From positions 64,711 to 128,710 of the forward strand of contig NZFO01000005.1 in NCBI GenBank assembly GCA_002690705.1: a stretch of 64,000 nt of DNA, in the 5' to 3' direction. This document shows, piece by piece, positions 1 through 8,843 of this stretch. This DNA comes from Magnetovibrio sp. (lineage in GTDB: Bacteria > Pseudomonadota > Alphaproteobacteria > Rhodospirillales > Casp-alpha2). Both the position numbers and the translations under genes were made by a program. Under the pieces are notes generated by a model, which worked only from the letters and a program-made list of their open reading frames with translations, had not been told where the DNA came from and did no database searches. The stretch's first letter is position 1; each line of letters begins with the position of its first letter.

Positions 1-72
1 ATGCGCGGCAAGTATTGGGAAATGTGGCATTTTGAATTTACGGCACAAGGGATTGAGTTTAAGGAGAACTAT

Positions 73-162
73 ATGCCAAAAAAATATGCAGTCGCGATCT
101 TGCCGATAGCTGGATTTTTAACAACGATCGGGGCTGCAATTTGTTTTTTTAAAAAGGTGTAA
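73..162 (+). CDS. possible small membrane protein (29 aa)
   Basis: A 29-residue reading frame starts at an ATG preceded by a good ribosome binding site (AAGGAG at 61-66, six bases upstream). It encodes a lysine-containing N-terminus, one hydrophobic stretch of about 18 residues and a terminal Phe-Phe-Lys-Lys-Val, the layout of a single-pass small membrane protein. The same frame is open back to base 1, so this could instead be the 3' end of a longer gene cut by the window edge. I do not recognise a family, and so short a frame may be chance. Confidence 0.3.
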   Translation: MPKKYAVAILPIAGFLTTIGAAICFFKKV

Positions 163-933
163 GCCTTCTCTAAAAATCGAGCTAAAAAGTAATATTGCAT
201 AGTTCCAATTCCGCTTTTCGTATTAATTTGAAATCGACTGATTTCAGGAAAAAGGTGCAGAGTATAGCAAGATTTAGCGAGTAACTAGATGATTAGGTTT
301 GAGAAAAGCAGCCGACGATCTTTTAACCAGTCGGCCTTAAAACAAGGTTCCACCCCAGTGTAACTGGGACCGGTACTGCTGGGCTGATATGCAATGTTTA
401 TTTGCATAAAATCACCAGGCGCATTGAAAAAATACGCAGAAGATTTGGCGCTAAGCGCAGGGCTCGCAATGCAAAGAACTTGGTTGGCGTTAATGTGACA
501 ATCGTCACAAACAACTCGCCGTCAGTGTTACTTAAGTTTATTAGGGTGAGCTGTTCTAATTATCCTATTTAATAGCCTTGAGTTGTCGAATTTGACAAGT
601 TAGGTGCAGGAGAAGTTAGTGATAGAATAACGGATTGGTCGGTCCATCCATCCATCCATCTATGTCTACCAAGGACGCTGGTTCGAGTGAAAATTGACGG
701 TTGTTAAGATTCGTAGTCACGCATAAAATCCCAATACACCTGTATTTGGCTCGGTTGGAGGTAGGGGCGCACGATAAACACTTGGATTTTAATTTGGAGT
801 GATACCCGCATAAACTGTGATCGATAATAACCAACGATTAGTTATTTTTAGTATCGGAATATCAAGGCGCAATGCTAAATTGTCCATGTAAATTCGGGTT
901 TTTCACCGCTTGTTGACTAACTGTCTTTATATC
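163..933. other. 771-base spacer without a convincing gene
   Basis: No long frame with family resemblance is present. A 6-bp perfect hairpin (CCCAGT at 354-359, ACTGGG at 363-368) has no T-run after it. A 34-codon frame (394-498) encodes an amphipathic peptide rich in Ala, Leu and Lys, but has no clear ribosome binding site. The minus-strand frame at 616-834 has unnatural composition and runs through a simple repeat, so I do not call it a gene. The spacer may contain gene remnants, as other gaps in this window do. Confidence 0.5.
643..660. repeat. short TCCA tetranucleotide tandem repeat
   Basis: Four perfect TCCA units stand at 643-658 followed by a partial unit. The tract is in a spacer and is short. 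Such tracts can change length by slippage, but no gene start lies close enough here to suggest phase variation. Confidence 0.6.
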
Positions 934-2121
934 CTAGTAGCGTGCGGCTAACACAAATAAAAAGCCTAACGCAGATACTAATGCGAATACACCAAAAGTG
1001 CTGGTGTAAGTGCCCATAAAGACAAATAAACATGTAAACGCGGGAGGGCCAAAAAGAATGCCCGCAAATGTGATGACTAAGACGCTCCCGGTTGCTGCGC
1101 TGATAGTGCCCTTCAGTGCTAATCGGGAAATTTCAGCCATAGCAATTCCGTTCCACCCTACAGCGGCGAAGCTGAACAAAATAAACAAAATGTAGATGTA
1201 GATTTGGTCCGTGTCTTGGCTCAACTGAGACGTTGCCAGAGCAGCGCCTGTGCTTATCAAGGCAATGCTCAATAGAACCGCACTCCCATCCTTTACTCTG
1301 TCCGCAAGCCATCCCCAGAATAAACGGCCAGCCACCCCGCCCGTTTGCATGAGTGCCAGCACTAGCCCCGCTTTTATGAGGTTAAATTTTAGATCGCTTA
1401 CCAGTAAGGTGACAGCAAAAGTTGTAACGCTGAGCTGCATCGCAGAGTAAAAGAATGCCGCGAACGCAAATAAACGCAATTGTGTATTGCGCCACATAAC
1501 AGCAAAATCAGCGAGCGGATTGGAAAAGATTAAGACTCGTGGGTCTCGATCAGAGTCCCAACGTTGTCGGAGGGGTTGTATCAGGAATACTGTAAATAGA
1601 ATTATTCCACTACTAATAAGGAGAGGAGCCTGCCACCCGCAGTATAATGCGATTGGCGGAGCTATTGCTCCCGCCGCCATGCCGCCAATTGGCACGCTTG
1701 TCTGTTTTATTGAAAAAATAAAATTCCGATCTTTTTCCATTTTTATTTTCTGTAGTAAATGTGAGGCAGGTGGGTTGGTTAATGCGTAGCCAAGGCCACA
1801 AATAAAAGCTCCAATTGCAATTAATGAGAGAACAGGAATAGCCATTAGACTTGCGCCGATCAGAGCTAAAACTAGTGCTATTTGGCTGGAGCGCAAAGCC
1901 CCCCAGCGCTTCACAATAGAGCCTGAAATTATCGATAAAATCATCGCACCACCATAAGTCAAACCTATTTGCAAACCTATCATCGCCGGCTCAAGGCCCA
2001 AGGCTTTGGCGAATTCTGGTGCAATGGCTGATGGAATTACCACGACCATTGTGACCAAGGCTTGCACCAGAGTAGTGACAAACACCACCAATGGAGTTTC
2101 GTTACGGGGTCTTTGTCGCAT
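934..2121 (-). CDS. MFS transporter
   Basis: This 395-residue protein is almost wholly hydrophobic, with about 12 predicted membrane spans, the usual size of a major facilitator superfamily transporter of the inner membrane. A motif-A-like loop (Gly67 to Trp73, with Lys71-Arg72) follows the second span, and its counterpart in the C-terminal half is GRLFWGWLADR at about 265-275. The SIKQTSVPIGG segment near 137-147 resembles a conserved span 5 motif of MFS permeases. The substrate cannot be read from sequence. The gene stands alone: the spacer on its 5' side is about 400 bases and the next gene runs the other way. Its stop codon is TAG, showing that TAG is a normal terminator in this genome. 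Confidence 0.9.
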   Translation of the reverse strand: MRQRPRNETPLVVFVTTLVQALVTMVVVIPSAIAPEFAKALGLEPAMIGLQIGLTYGGAMILSIISGSIVKRWGALRSSQIALVLALIGASLMAIPVLSLIAIGAFICGLGYALTNPPASHLLQKIKMEKDRNFIFSIKQTSVPIGGMAAGAIAPPIALYCGWQAPLLISSGIILFTVFLIQPLRQRWDSDRDPRVLIFSNPLADFAVMWRNTQLRLFAFAAFFYSAMQLSVTTFAVTLLVSDLKFNLIKAGLVLALMQTGGVAGRLFWGWLADRVKDGSAVLLSIALISTGAALATSQLSQDTDQIYIYILFILFSFAAVGWNGIAMAEISRLALKGTISAATGSVLVITFAGILFGPPAFTCLFVFMGTYTSTFGVFALVSALGFLFVLAARY

Positions 2122-2525
2122 ATCGATTAGATAGATGCATTATGGACGGGAAATTAGATATGTATGAGGTTGTCACGATAATTCCGTTTGGACAAGATTA
2201 AATACATGGCGCAATTTAGGCCAAAGACCTAGCTCACAGGCATGATACGTTGGAGGCAGGGCTAAATCGGCGGTAGTGTCTACGATTTTGCATGGAAATA
2301 TGGATGCATCAGGTCTTGCACTTTTGTAAGTATGGAATTTAATTTGAAAACCAAGACGTGGTTGAATTCATAATCCATTAAACATTGGCAAAGCCTGTGT
2401 GGTGCCATCCAAAATAAATTAATTGCATCTCGAAAAGAGTTAGCATACATATCTCGGGTAGTCTGATTTCATCTAGGTGGATTTATGTCTGTTCGAGATA
2501 ATTATGTTAAGAGATCGAGTAACGC
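2122..2525. other. divergent spacer between the MFS gene and the cytochrome pair
   Basis: This 404-base AT-rich region must hold the promoters of the divergent MFS and cytochrome genes. I see no tRNA, no long frame and no recognisable operator. Only very short frames of fewer than 20 codons occur. Confidence 0.5.
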
Positions 2526-2960
2526 ATGATAACACGTATCTTTATTATGGTGTCGATTTTTTTTGTTTCTCCGGCTTTGGGTCACGATAATGTTCAAAAC
2601 TTAGCTGTGAAAATGAGGATGCAAGCCATGAAGGAAATGGCTCAGAATATGAAGAAGCTCAAAGGTTTATCTACTGGCTCTATAATATTTGACAAAACAA
2701 AAGCCTATTCCATCGTGGTTCGGATTGGAGAATTAGCTGAAAAAACACCCGCTTTGTTTCAGAAAGAAGCGTCAGATCCAGAGTCTGAAGCCAAACCAGA
2801 AATATGGCTTGAGTATCAAGATTTTTCCTCAAAGGCAGAAAATTTGAAAAAAATAGCTTTTGAGTTATCTCAAAAAATAACAAATTCAGAGGATGCAAAG
2901 TCTGCTCTCCGAGAGCTTGGAGGAGGCTGTAAAGCTTGCCACCAAGTATACAAAAACTGA
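2526..2960 (+). CDS. class II cytochrome c (c' / c556 type)
   Basis: A 144-residue periplasmic protein with a signal peptide (about residues 1-19, cleavage near ALG|H). The single haem motif lies at the extreme C-terminus, Cys135-Lys-Ala-Cys138-His139, as is diagnostic of class II cytochromes c, which fold as a four-helix bundle. Met residues in the first helix (the RMQAMKEMAQNMK segment, about 31-43) are placed like the axial Met of low-spin cytochrome c556, so a c556-like electron carrier is more likely than a high-spin gas-binding cytochrome c'. Three bases after its stop the diheme cytochrome frame opens, so the two are very probably one transcript. Confidence 0.85.
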   Translation: MITRIFIMVSIFFVSPALGHDNVQNLAVKMRMQAMKEMAQNMKKLKGLSTGSIIFDKTKAYSIVVRIGELAEKTPALFQKEASDPESEAKPEIWLEYQDFSSKAENLKKIAFELSQKITNSEDAKSALRELGGGCKACHQVYKN

Positions 2961-2963
2961 AAC

Positions 2964-3875
2964 TTGTTTTTAGTCAAAGTGGCAATACTCGATAATAAAA
3001 AAAAAAATCAGGTAGTGTCACTGGGGTTAAGTGCCGCGGTATTAGTTGCTCTGGTTTTTTGGAACAACACCAATTCTGCGGCGAATTACCAGTACCTTAA
3101 AAACATAGTACCAGACGTACAAAATGGTAAATACGTTTTTACAGTTGCAGGTTGTGCAAATTGTCATACAACTATGGGGAAAAAATCTGAGTTTGTTCTG
3201 GGTGGTGGGATGGCATTTCCTACAGCATTTGGAACTTTTTATGCCCCCAATATTTCAAACAGCAAAGATCACGGTATTGGGGATTGGACAATGAATGACT
3301 TTGCTACTGCCTTGAAACAGGGGGTCGGCCCAACCGGCGAGCATTATTTTCCTGCTTTCCCATACACCAGTTATAGATTGATTTCAGACCAAGATTTAGC
3401 AGATTTGTGGGCGTTTTGGCAAACGTTGCCAGCCGAGGAAATAGCAAGTCGCAATCACGATTTAAAGTTCCCATTCTCTTCCAGAATTGGTCTCATTGGT
3501 TGGAAGGCACTATATTTCAATGAAGGTTGGGTGGGCCCCGACAATGAACGCAGAGGGCGTTATCTTGTGGAGTCTCTTGGGCATTGCGCGGAATGCCACA
3601 CACCTCGCTCATTCCTTGGAGGGCTGCAACAAGACAAGTGGTTGCAGGGGGCAAATAGCCTGACTGACAAAAGAGTCGTTCCTGCCATCACACCAAAAAC
3701 GTTGTCTTGGTCTGTTAGCGAAATCATGGAATATTTGTCCACAGGATTTACTCCCGACTTTGACGTTGTGGGTGGGAGCATGGCTCGGGTCGTCGAAAAT
3801 ACGTCTAGATTATCGCGCGAGGATCTGCACGCCATAGCCAAGTACTTGGTCAATATGCGAGAGAAGTGGGAATAA
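2964..3875 (+). CDS. membrane-anchored diheme cytochrome c
   Basis: A 303-residue protein with an N-terminal uncleaved anchor (about 17-34) and two cytochrome c domains, with haem motifs CANCH at 64-68 and CAECH at 208-212. It resembles the cytochrome subunits of membrane alcohol, gluconate or aldehyde dehydrogenases, which pass electrons from a periplasmic oxidase to the respiratory chain. No such dehydrogenase gene is adjacent. The frame has no ATG near its beginning: the start is TTG at 2964 or GTG at 2979, and neither has a strong ribosome binding site. It lies immediately downstream of the class II cytochrome and may be translated by coupling to it. Confidence 0.85.
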   Translation: MFLVKVAILDNKKKNQVVSLGLSAAVLVALVFWNNTNSAANYQYLKNIVPDVQNGKYVFTVAGCANCHTTMGKKSEFVLGGGMAFPTAFGTFYAPNISNSKDHGIGDWTMNDFATALKQGVGPTGEHYFPAFPYTSYRLISDQDLADLWAFWQTLPAEEIASRNHDLKFPFSSRIGLIGWKALYFNEGWVGPDNERRGRYLVESLGHCAECHTPRSFLGGLQQDKWLQGANSLTDKRVVPAITPKTLSWSVSEIMEYLSTGFTPDFDVVGGSMARVVENTSRLSREDLHAIAKYLVNMREKWE

Positions 3876-4152
3876 AATAGGATAAGAGCGAAAAGTACTC
3901 TGTGCCGCGTCCTGCCTAGGGTAGATTGGATGCGACATGATGAGATAAACATAATTAAAAGGCATTAAAGGGGGAGATTACGACTTACCCATGATAATTG
4001 TTTTAGTATTGAGGGCAAATAAAGAAGAGTGACATCTGTTGCAGCTCATCAAGGAATAAAAATCAAAACTTTCTTTTAAGGACCTTTCAGTCGAATAGGA
4101 AGAGAACGGCTTTTAAACAGAAATTATGTTGGGAGAGTTGCCTCAGGTATAA

Positions 4153-4523
4153 ATATCGAGAAAAAGTGTTTTAAAACTTGGTTCGTTAAAAGATTTACAG
4201 GAAGATAACTATGTTATTACAGAAATGGAGATGGGTTGCTTTGAGACTGCTGCAGGTATTAGAGCAGTAATGCAGTTATCTAGTGCGAAGATTGAAGTTC
4301 CAGTTAGGCTTGAATTTGATATCGACAAGGGGATAGTCGTGGTAAAAAATGTAAGTACGGATAGTTTGCCGGGACAACAACAGGGTTGATCCTAATTATT
4401 CGTGGGCGATACGCGGGGCTTCTACCTAACCATGAAAACGGTGATTTTTTATCTGAAGTATTTGAAGATTATTTCGATATGATTAACGAGCTCAATTTGG
4501 CAGATATCCCTATTTTAAAATGA
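4153..4523 (+). pseudogene. frameshifted unrecognised coding relic
   Basis: Frame 1 is open from 4153 to a TGA at 4387-4389 and reads like protein, for example KIEVPVRLEFDIDKGIVVV after an internal ATG at 4225. Within that frame's last 25 bases frame 3 opens (after a TAG at 4362-4364) and continues as plausible protein (GLILIIRG, then an acidic FEDYFDMINELNL tail) to a TGA at 4521-4523. One indel near 4365-4386 would join them into a protein of about 100-120 residues. I do not recognise the family. It could also be two small overlapping genes. It ends 62 bases before the cyclase gene on the same strand. Bases 3876-4152 upstream show nothing else. Confidence 0.4.
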
Positions 4524-4585
4524 AGTTTTTTTGTAAACATTAACAACGGTTTTCAATTGATTGAGAACTCGGGAGTTAGAGGTCA

Positions 4586-5851
4586 ATGACTGCGCCCCAG
4601 AATACAAGAGATACGAGTGAAACAGCGCGTATTCAGGATCTTCACAGCTATCAAGTTCTTGATACCCCAGAGGAGTTCGCATTTGATGACATCACAGAAT
4701 TTGCTTCAAAGGTTTTGGGGTTCGCCTTTGTGTTTATCAATTTAATCGATAAAGATCGTCAATGGGCAAAAGCAGCAAGTGGTTTACCCAGAGAGGCGGC
4801 AGAGTGTCACAGAGATGACAGTTTGTGCAACGTTGCTATTAATCGTAATGAAGCGTTGGTCATCCCCGATGCGCAAGCTGACGAGAGATATACTGAAATA
4901 GGATGTGTCCGCGAGGAGCCGAATGTTCGGTTTTATGCAGGCATGCCGCTGATCAACAGTAAAGGGTTCGCCCTAGGTACAGTTTGCGTGGTTGATTTCG
5001 AGCCCCGAGAATTTCCTTATGAAAAAATTGAATTGCTTAAATCGATAGCACGCCAGGTTGTTGCTCAGTTTGAGCTTAAAAAGAGCATTAATGAAACCCG
5101 GGACTCTCACGGTAAGCTTAAGCAAGCATTAGACGATGCCAACAAGGCAAAAGAGATTTCAGAGCAATTTTTGAGAAACACATTTCCTAAAGCCATTGCG
5201 GAAGAATGGCTTATGTCGAAAAACGTAGAGGCAAAGTATCATGATGGTGTAACTATAGGCTTCACTGATTTTGTAAATTTTACTAATAATTCGGAGGTGA
5301 TAGAACCAGCGGAGCTAATCCACAGTCTAAATGAATACTTTTCACTCTTTGACGAAGTTTGTTCAACGTTGGGTATTGAGAAACTTAAAACTGTCGGAGA
5401 CTCTTACATGTTTGCGGTTGGTCTTCCTGAAAGAAGTCGCTTTCATGGTGTCCGAGCTTGCCTCGCAGCGCTTTTATTTCAAAAAACGGTAACAAACGTA
5501 AACTCTTTGCGTGCTCAAAAGGGTCTTCAATCGTGGTCTATGCGGATTGGTATCAATTCTGGCGCAGTAATGGCAGGAGTGGTTGGGACGAAAAAATTTG
5601 CATATGATATCTGGGGCGACACCGTCAATTTAGCCTCAAGATTTGAGCAAGTCAGTGCAGAGGGTAAAGTTTGTATATCAGAGTCCACTCATTACGCTAT
5701 TAAAGATTTTTTTGAATGCGAATCTAGAGGAAAAGTTGATATAAAAAGTAAGGGTTTGGTGGAGGCATTTTGGTTGGTGCGCCTCAAACCTGAGTACTCA
5801 TCTGATGAGGCCGGCTATGTGGGAAATAAAACGTTATTTTCCCGCATCTAG
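4586..5851 (+). CDS. GAF-domain class III adenylate cyclase
   Basis: A soluble 421-residue cyclase making cyclic AMP from ATP. An N-terminal GAF domain (about 20-165) is followed by a helical linker (about 165-200) and a class III cyclase domain (about 220-400). The metal-binding aspartates are Asp228 (GFTDFVNFT) and Asp272 (KTVGDSYMF). The adenine-selecting pair is a Lys in EKLKTVGD and Asp341 in FAYDIWGD, which predicts ATP rather than GTP. The transition-state residues are Asn348 and Arg352 (NLASRFE). There is no transmembrane segment, so the GAF domain probably senses a cytoplasmic ligand. It stands alone, preceded by a gene relic and followed by a convergent amidase gene. The start ATG at 4586 follows GGGAG and AGAGG purine runs. 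Confidence 0.92.
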   Translation: MTAPQNTRDTSETARIQDLHSYQVLDTPEEFAFDDITEFASKVLGFAFVFINLIDKDRQWAKAASGLPREAAECHRDDSLCNVAINRNEALVIPDAQADERYTEIGCVREEPNVRFYAGMPLINSKGFALGTVCVVDFEPREFPYEKIELLKSIARQVVAQFELKKSINETRDSHGKLKQALDDANKAKEISEQFLRNTFPKAIAEEWLMSKNVEAKYHDGVTIGFTDFVNFTNNSEVIEPAELIHSLNEYFSLFDEVCSTLGIEKLKTVGDSYMFAVGLPERSRFHGVRACLAALLFQKTVTNVNSLRAQKGLQSWSMRIGINSGAVMAGVVGTKKFAYDIWGDTVNLASRFEQVSAEGKVCISESTHYAIKDFFECESRGKVDIKSKGLVEAFWLVRLKPEYSSDEAGYVGNKTLFSRI

Positions 5852-6170
5852 CTGTACTGCTTCAAATAGAACCTGGCTGTCTTTTTCTCGATTTCGTCAC
5901 AGTAACAATATTTACTGACATCAGTTTGACGTCATATCAATAATTTTAAGTAACATCTGACCCTCGCACTAGTAGAAAGGATCATTGTTTAAAAAAAATT
6001 TTAATAATCAATTAGGTTAATAGTAAATTTTTGAGGTATATTTTTTGCCTTGTGGTCAACTGCTTGAACGCAGTCGTTTTGCATGCTGCGCGTTTCATAA
6101 TCTTTAAAAGATCGTATCGGCTTTAATTTCCTCATTTTTTGGTTGTTAACGAGATTTTTGAATACTTGTC
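5852..6170. other. AT-rich spacer between convergent genes
   Basis: This 319-base spacer separates the cyclase from the convergent amidase gene. It contains the paired TGAC-type palindromes described separately and no gene-like frame. No strong GC stem with T-run was found to serve as terminator for either gene. Confidence 0.5.
5916..5934. promoter_or_regulatory. paired TGACRTCA palindromes, possible operator
   Basis: TGACATCA at 5916-5923 and the perfect palindrome TGACGTCA at 5927-5934 are separated by three bases. Their centres are therefore 11 bp apart, one helical turn, the geometry of two dimer sites on one DNA face. The position between convergent gene ends is odd for an operator, so this may be chance. 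Confidence 0.25.
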
Positions 6171-7343
6171 TTATTGCCTAACTATTGATTGGTCGAGAAC
6201 ACGAACAAGCTCAAGTAGTTGTCTATCACTGCCTACTGGACCAATAAAAGATAGCCCGACAGGCCCTCCCTCAACGGTGCCAGCAGGAATGGATATCTGA
6301 GGTAACCCAGCTAATCCTGCGATGCACAGCAATTCTAGAGCGGCTGTTCGGAAGGTGTTAAGCTCATTCTCACCGGCAGTTTTTAAAGGAGCCGGACCAG
6401 GACTGGTTGGAAGCATCAGAAATCCGTCCTCACCCATTAGATCCCGTAATTGGGCGGTAATTTTATTCCGCGTATTGCCAGCTGCGCTCATTGAAGCCTT
6501 CGAAACTTTTGAAGCCATTATGAAACGTTCTTTTACGCCGGGACCGAAGGTAGGATTAGTTGTCGTAATCCAATCGCCATGAACACTCCAAATTTCACCT
6601 GCTTGTAAGGTTTGAAAACACTCACGCCATTGGCTTATATTCGGAGTTAACGCAATGTTTTTGGCAACCCCATAAAAATTTTGTGCGAGATTTACTAAAT
6701 GTGATATGGCGGCGTTGGTAGCTTCTCCGACCCTTTTAAATGCCCCTTCAACCCGCAGCAAACGTGGATTTAATGACAATTTGTCTGTCATGCCGTATGC
6801 AGCGCCTACGCGGCAGAATGTTGTGCTATCCTGCGCGAACCAACCTACGGTATCAAAACTAGGAGCTAGAGGCATGGCTTGATCGAGATTAATAGCACCA
6901 TGAGTAGTTCGGATTCCAAAGATACCGCAGAATGAAGCAGGTAGTCGGACAGAACCGCCGGTGTCGCCGCCAAGGGCGAAGTCTACTAGGCCTGCTGCAG
7001 ATGCAGCGGCCGACCCTGAGGAGGATCCGCCCGGCACTCGGTTCGGAGCGGCACTGTTGAGGGGAGTGCCATAGTGTTTGTTAACACCCATTAAACTGTA
7101 TGCGATTTCATCCGTATGCGTCTTGCCAGTTAATTGGCCGCCAGCATCCAAAAGAGCGCTGACCGCTGAAGCGGTATTCTCTGCTGGTGACGAGCTTGCG
7201 GCCTTGACCGGATGCCCGCAACCGGTAACGTATCCAGCAATATCATATACGTCTTTCACGCCAAAAGTATATCCGGTTAGCGGCCCTGTCGCCGAGCCAT
7301 CAACCGTGATTAATTTAATAAAAGCATTTACGGGATCATGCAT
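6171..7343 (-). CDS. amidase signature family hydrolase
   Basis: A 390-residue cytoplasmic amidase of the GatA/AmiE superfamily. The Ser-cisSer-Lys triad is visible: Lys30 (FGVKDVYD), Ser107 in the GGSSSGSA loop and nucleophile Ser131 in GGDTGGSVRLPAS. The 24-residue spacing of the two serines is that of the family. It is shorter than typical bacterial amidases (450-500 residues) and near the size of plant indole-3-acetamide hydrolases, so a small-amide hydrolase is plausible, but the substrate is unknown. It is not adjacent to gatB or gatC and is unlikely to be the tRNA amidotransferase. The start is ATG with no strong ribosome binding site. It is monocistronic and convergent with the cyclase. 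Confidence 0.88.
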   Translation of the reverse strand: MHDPVNAFIKLITVDGSATGPLTGYTFGVKDVYDIAGYVTGCGHPVKAASSSPAENTASAVSALLDAGGQLTGKTHTDEIAYSLMGVNKHYGTPLNSAAPNRVPGGSSSGSAAASAAGLVDFALGGDTGGSVRLPASFCGIFGIRTTHGAINLDQAMPLAPSFDTVGWFAQDSTTFCRVGAAYGMTDKLSLNPRLLRVEGAFKRVGEATNAAISHLVNLAQNFYGVAKNIALTPNISQWRECFQTLQAGEIWSVHGDWITTTNPTFGPGVKERFIMASKVSKASMSAAGNTRNKITAQLRDLMGEDGFLMLPTSPGPAPLKTAGENELNTFRTAALELLCIAGLAGLPQISIPAGTVEGGPVGLSFIGPVGSDRQLLELVRVLDQSIVRQ

Positions 7344-7820
7344 TTTTAAATATCCAATTTAAGCAAGGGTGTCAAAATCTTCAAAAACGAATTAGAGATT
7401 TTACTGATGCCTCACTTGTTTTAATAAGCAATAATGTATTTGGGGTGCACTAGCTATCTTTGTACAGGCGTCGCACACTCTTAGGCTCGATCACATTGTT
7501 GTAACAGTGAATAATAATTCTGATCCGGGTGATGCCTCATTTGCGCATTGGATATGAAGACGGTGACAGATTGAAGCATAAAAATTGTAACCTTTGCATA
7601 CCAATTTTCACAATATTGCGGTGTTTGCTATCAGATTTAAAGTTTCGACTGCAATTTCCAGAGCTTTTTTAATATAATTAATTGGCTTCAGAATGTTACT
7701 CGGTAAACATGTCCATTGTGGCATTTAGATCATTGCTCCTAAATTTGTTCAAGATTTGAATTTAGTTTTTATTAAGCAGCCGACCTTCAAGTTTCGGAGG
7801 TATATGGGGAGACCAATTCT
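7344..7820. other. divergent 477-base spacer with an imperfect direct repeat
   Basis: The spacer lies between the divergent amidase and oxidoreductase genes and must carry both promoters. The element TGATGCCTCAYTTG occurs twice, at 7405-7418 and 7530-7543, with 13 of 14 bases identical. No coding remnant could be recognised in any frame. Confidence 0.45.
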
Positions 7821-8843
7821 ATGACGTTAAGCACTCGCGTAATTACTTTAAAATGTCGTCCTGAGGGTGTCGTGGACGTTAATAATTTTGAGATCAAAGA
7901 GATTGACTTGGTTGAGTTACAGTGTGGCGAAATTCTGCTGAGAACTGTATACCTATCTCTTGATCCGTACATGCGTGGACGCATGAGCGCTGCGAAGTCT
8001 TATGCCGGTAACTTTGAGGTTGGAGAGCCATTAATTGCACGGGGTGTAGGCGAGGTAATCTTATCTGAGAGCAAAGCATTCACTGCCGGCGATTTAGTGG
8101 TTGGCATGATGAAATGGGCGGACTACTCAGTCATTAAACACCCGGAAACTTTGAGGGTAATTGATGTTAATAAAACACCGCTACCAAATTATTTAGGCCC
8201 CTTGGGAATGCCAGGTCTGACCGCTTGGGTGGGCATGAAAAATATTGGGAAGCCGAAGGTTGGAGAAACACTTTTTGTGTCTGCGGCGTCTGGTGCGGTA
8301 GGCCAGATTGCATCCCAAATGGGAAAAATATCCGGTTGTCGCGTTGTGGGTTGTGCCGGTACTGACAAAAAAGTTTCGTATTTAATAAATCAAATGGGCT
8401 TGGATGCGGCTTTTAACCACAATGTGGAAGGAGACTACCTAGCAGCCCTGAGACGTTGTTGCCCCGAGGGTATCGATATTAATTTTGAGAACGTTGGCGG
8501 CAAGTTGCTGGAAGCGGTGCTTGAGCAGGCCAACGATAACGCAAGGTTTGTGCAATGTGGTGTTATAAGCCAGTACAACCTCCCCCATGACAAGCGCTTT
8601 GGGATAAGAAATATTGAGCACATTCACCGCAAGCGCATTCGCATGGAAGGATTCATTGTTGGTGACCATTGGGACCGATTGGACGAGTTTATCTCTGAAA
8701 TGATGGTTTGGCTTAATTCAGGTGCTATCACTTATAAACTCGATATCACCAGCGGTCTTGAGAGGGCGCCAGTCGCTTTTATTGCGATGATGGGTGGCGG
8801 AAATTTCGGAAAAACGCTTGTGCAAGTCGATGATGAACCATAG
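7821..8843 (+). CDS. NADP-dependent MDR oxidoreductase (CurA / prostaglandin-reductase-like)
   Basis: A 340-residue zinc-free medium-chain dehydrogenase/reductase, expected to reduce the double bond of alpha,beta-unsaturated carbonyl compounds with NADPH. The family signature SLDPYMRGRM is at about 46-55. The cofactor loop SAASGAVGQIASQMGK lies at about 154-169, and the downstream FENVGG motif fits the leukotriene B4 dehydrogenase/CurA group. No zinc-binding cysteine cluster is present. The start ATG is supported by GGGGAGA eight bases upstream. It has no partner gene. A detoxification role for lipid- or aromatic-derived enals is inference. Confidence 0.9.
   Translation: MTLSTRVITLKCRPEGVVDVNNFEIKEIDLVELQCGEILLRTVYLSLDPYMRGRMSAAKSYAGNFEVGEPLIARGVGEVILSESKAFTAGDLVVGMMKWADYSVIKHPETLRVIDVNKTPLPNYLGPLGMPGLTAWVGMKNIGKPKVGETLFVSAASGAVGQIASQMGKISGCRVVGCAGTDKKVSYLINQMGLDAAFNHNVEGDYLAALRRCCPEGIDINFENVGGKLLEAVLEQANDNARFVQCGVISQYNLPHDKRFGIRNIEHIHRKRIRMEGFIVGDHWDRLDEFISEMMVWLNSGAITYKLDITSGLERAPVAFIAMMGGGNFGKTLVQVDDEP

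Noticed and set aside
680-700. tRNA-like GGTTCGA word
   Set aside because: No acceptor stem, anticodon arm or CCA could be built around it.
616-834. Minus-strand 72-codon frame
   Set aside because: It runs through a TCCA repeat, has no ribosome binding site, and its composition (many Cys, Asn, Ser) does not look like a real protein.
4360-4390. Programmed ribosomal frameshift joining the two frames
   Set aside because: No clear slippery heptamer with downstream structure was seen at the overlap, so decay is the simpler view.
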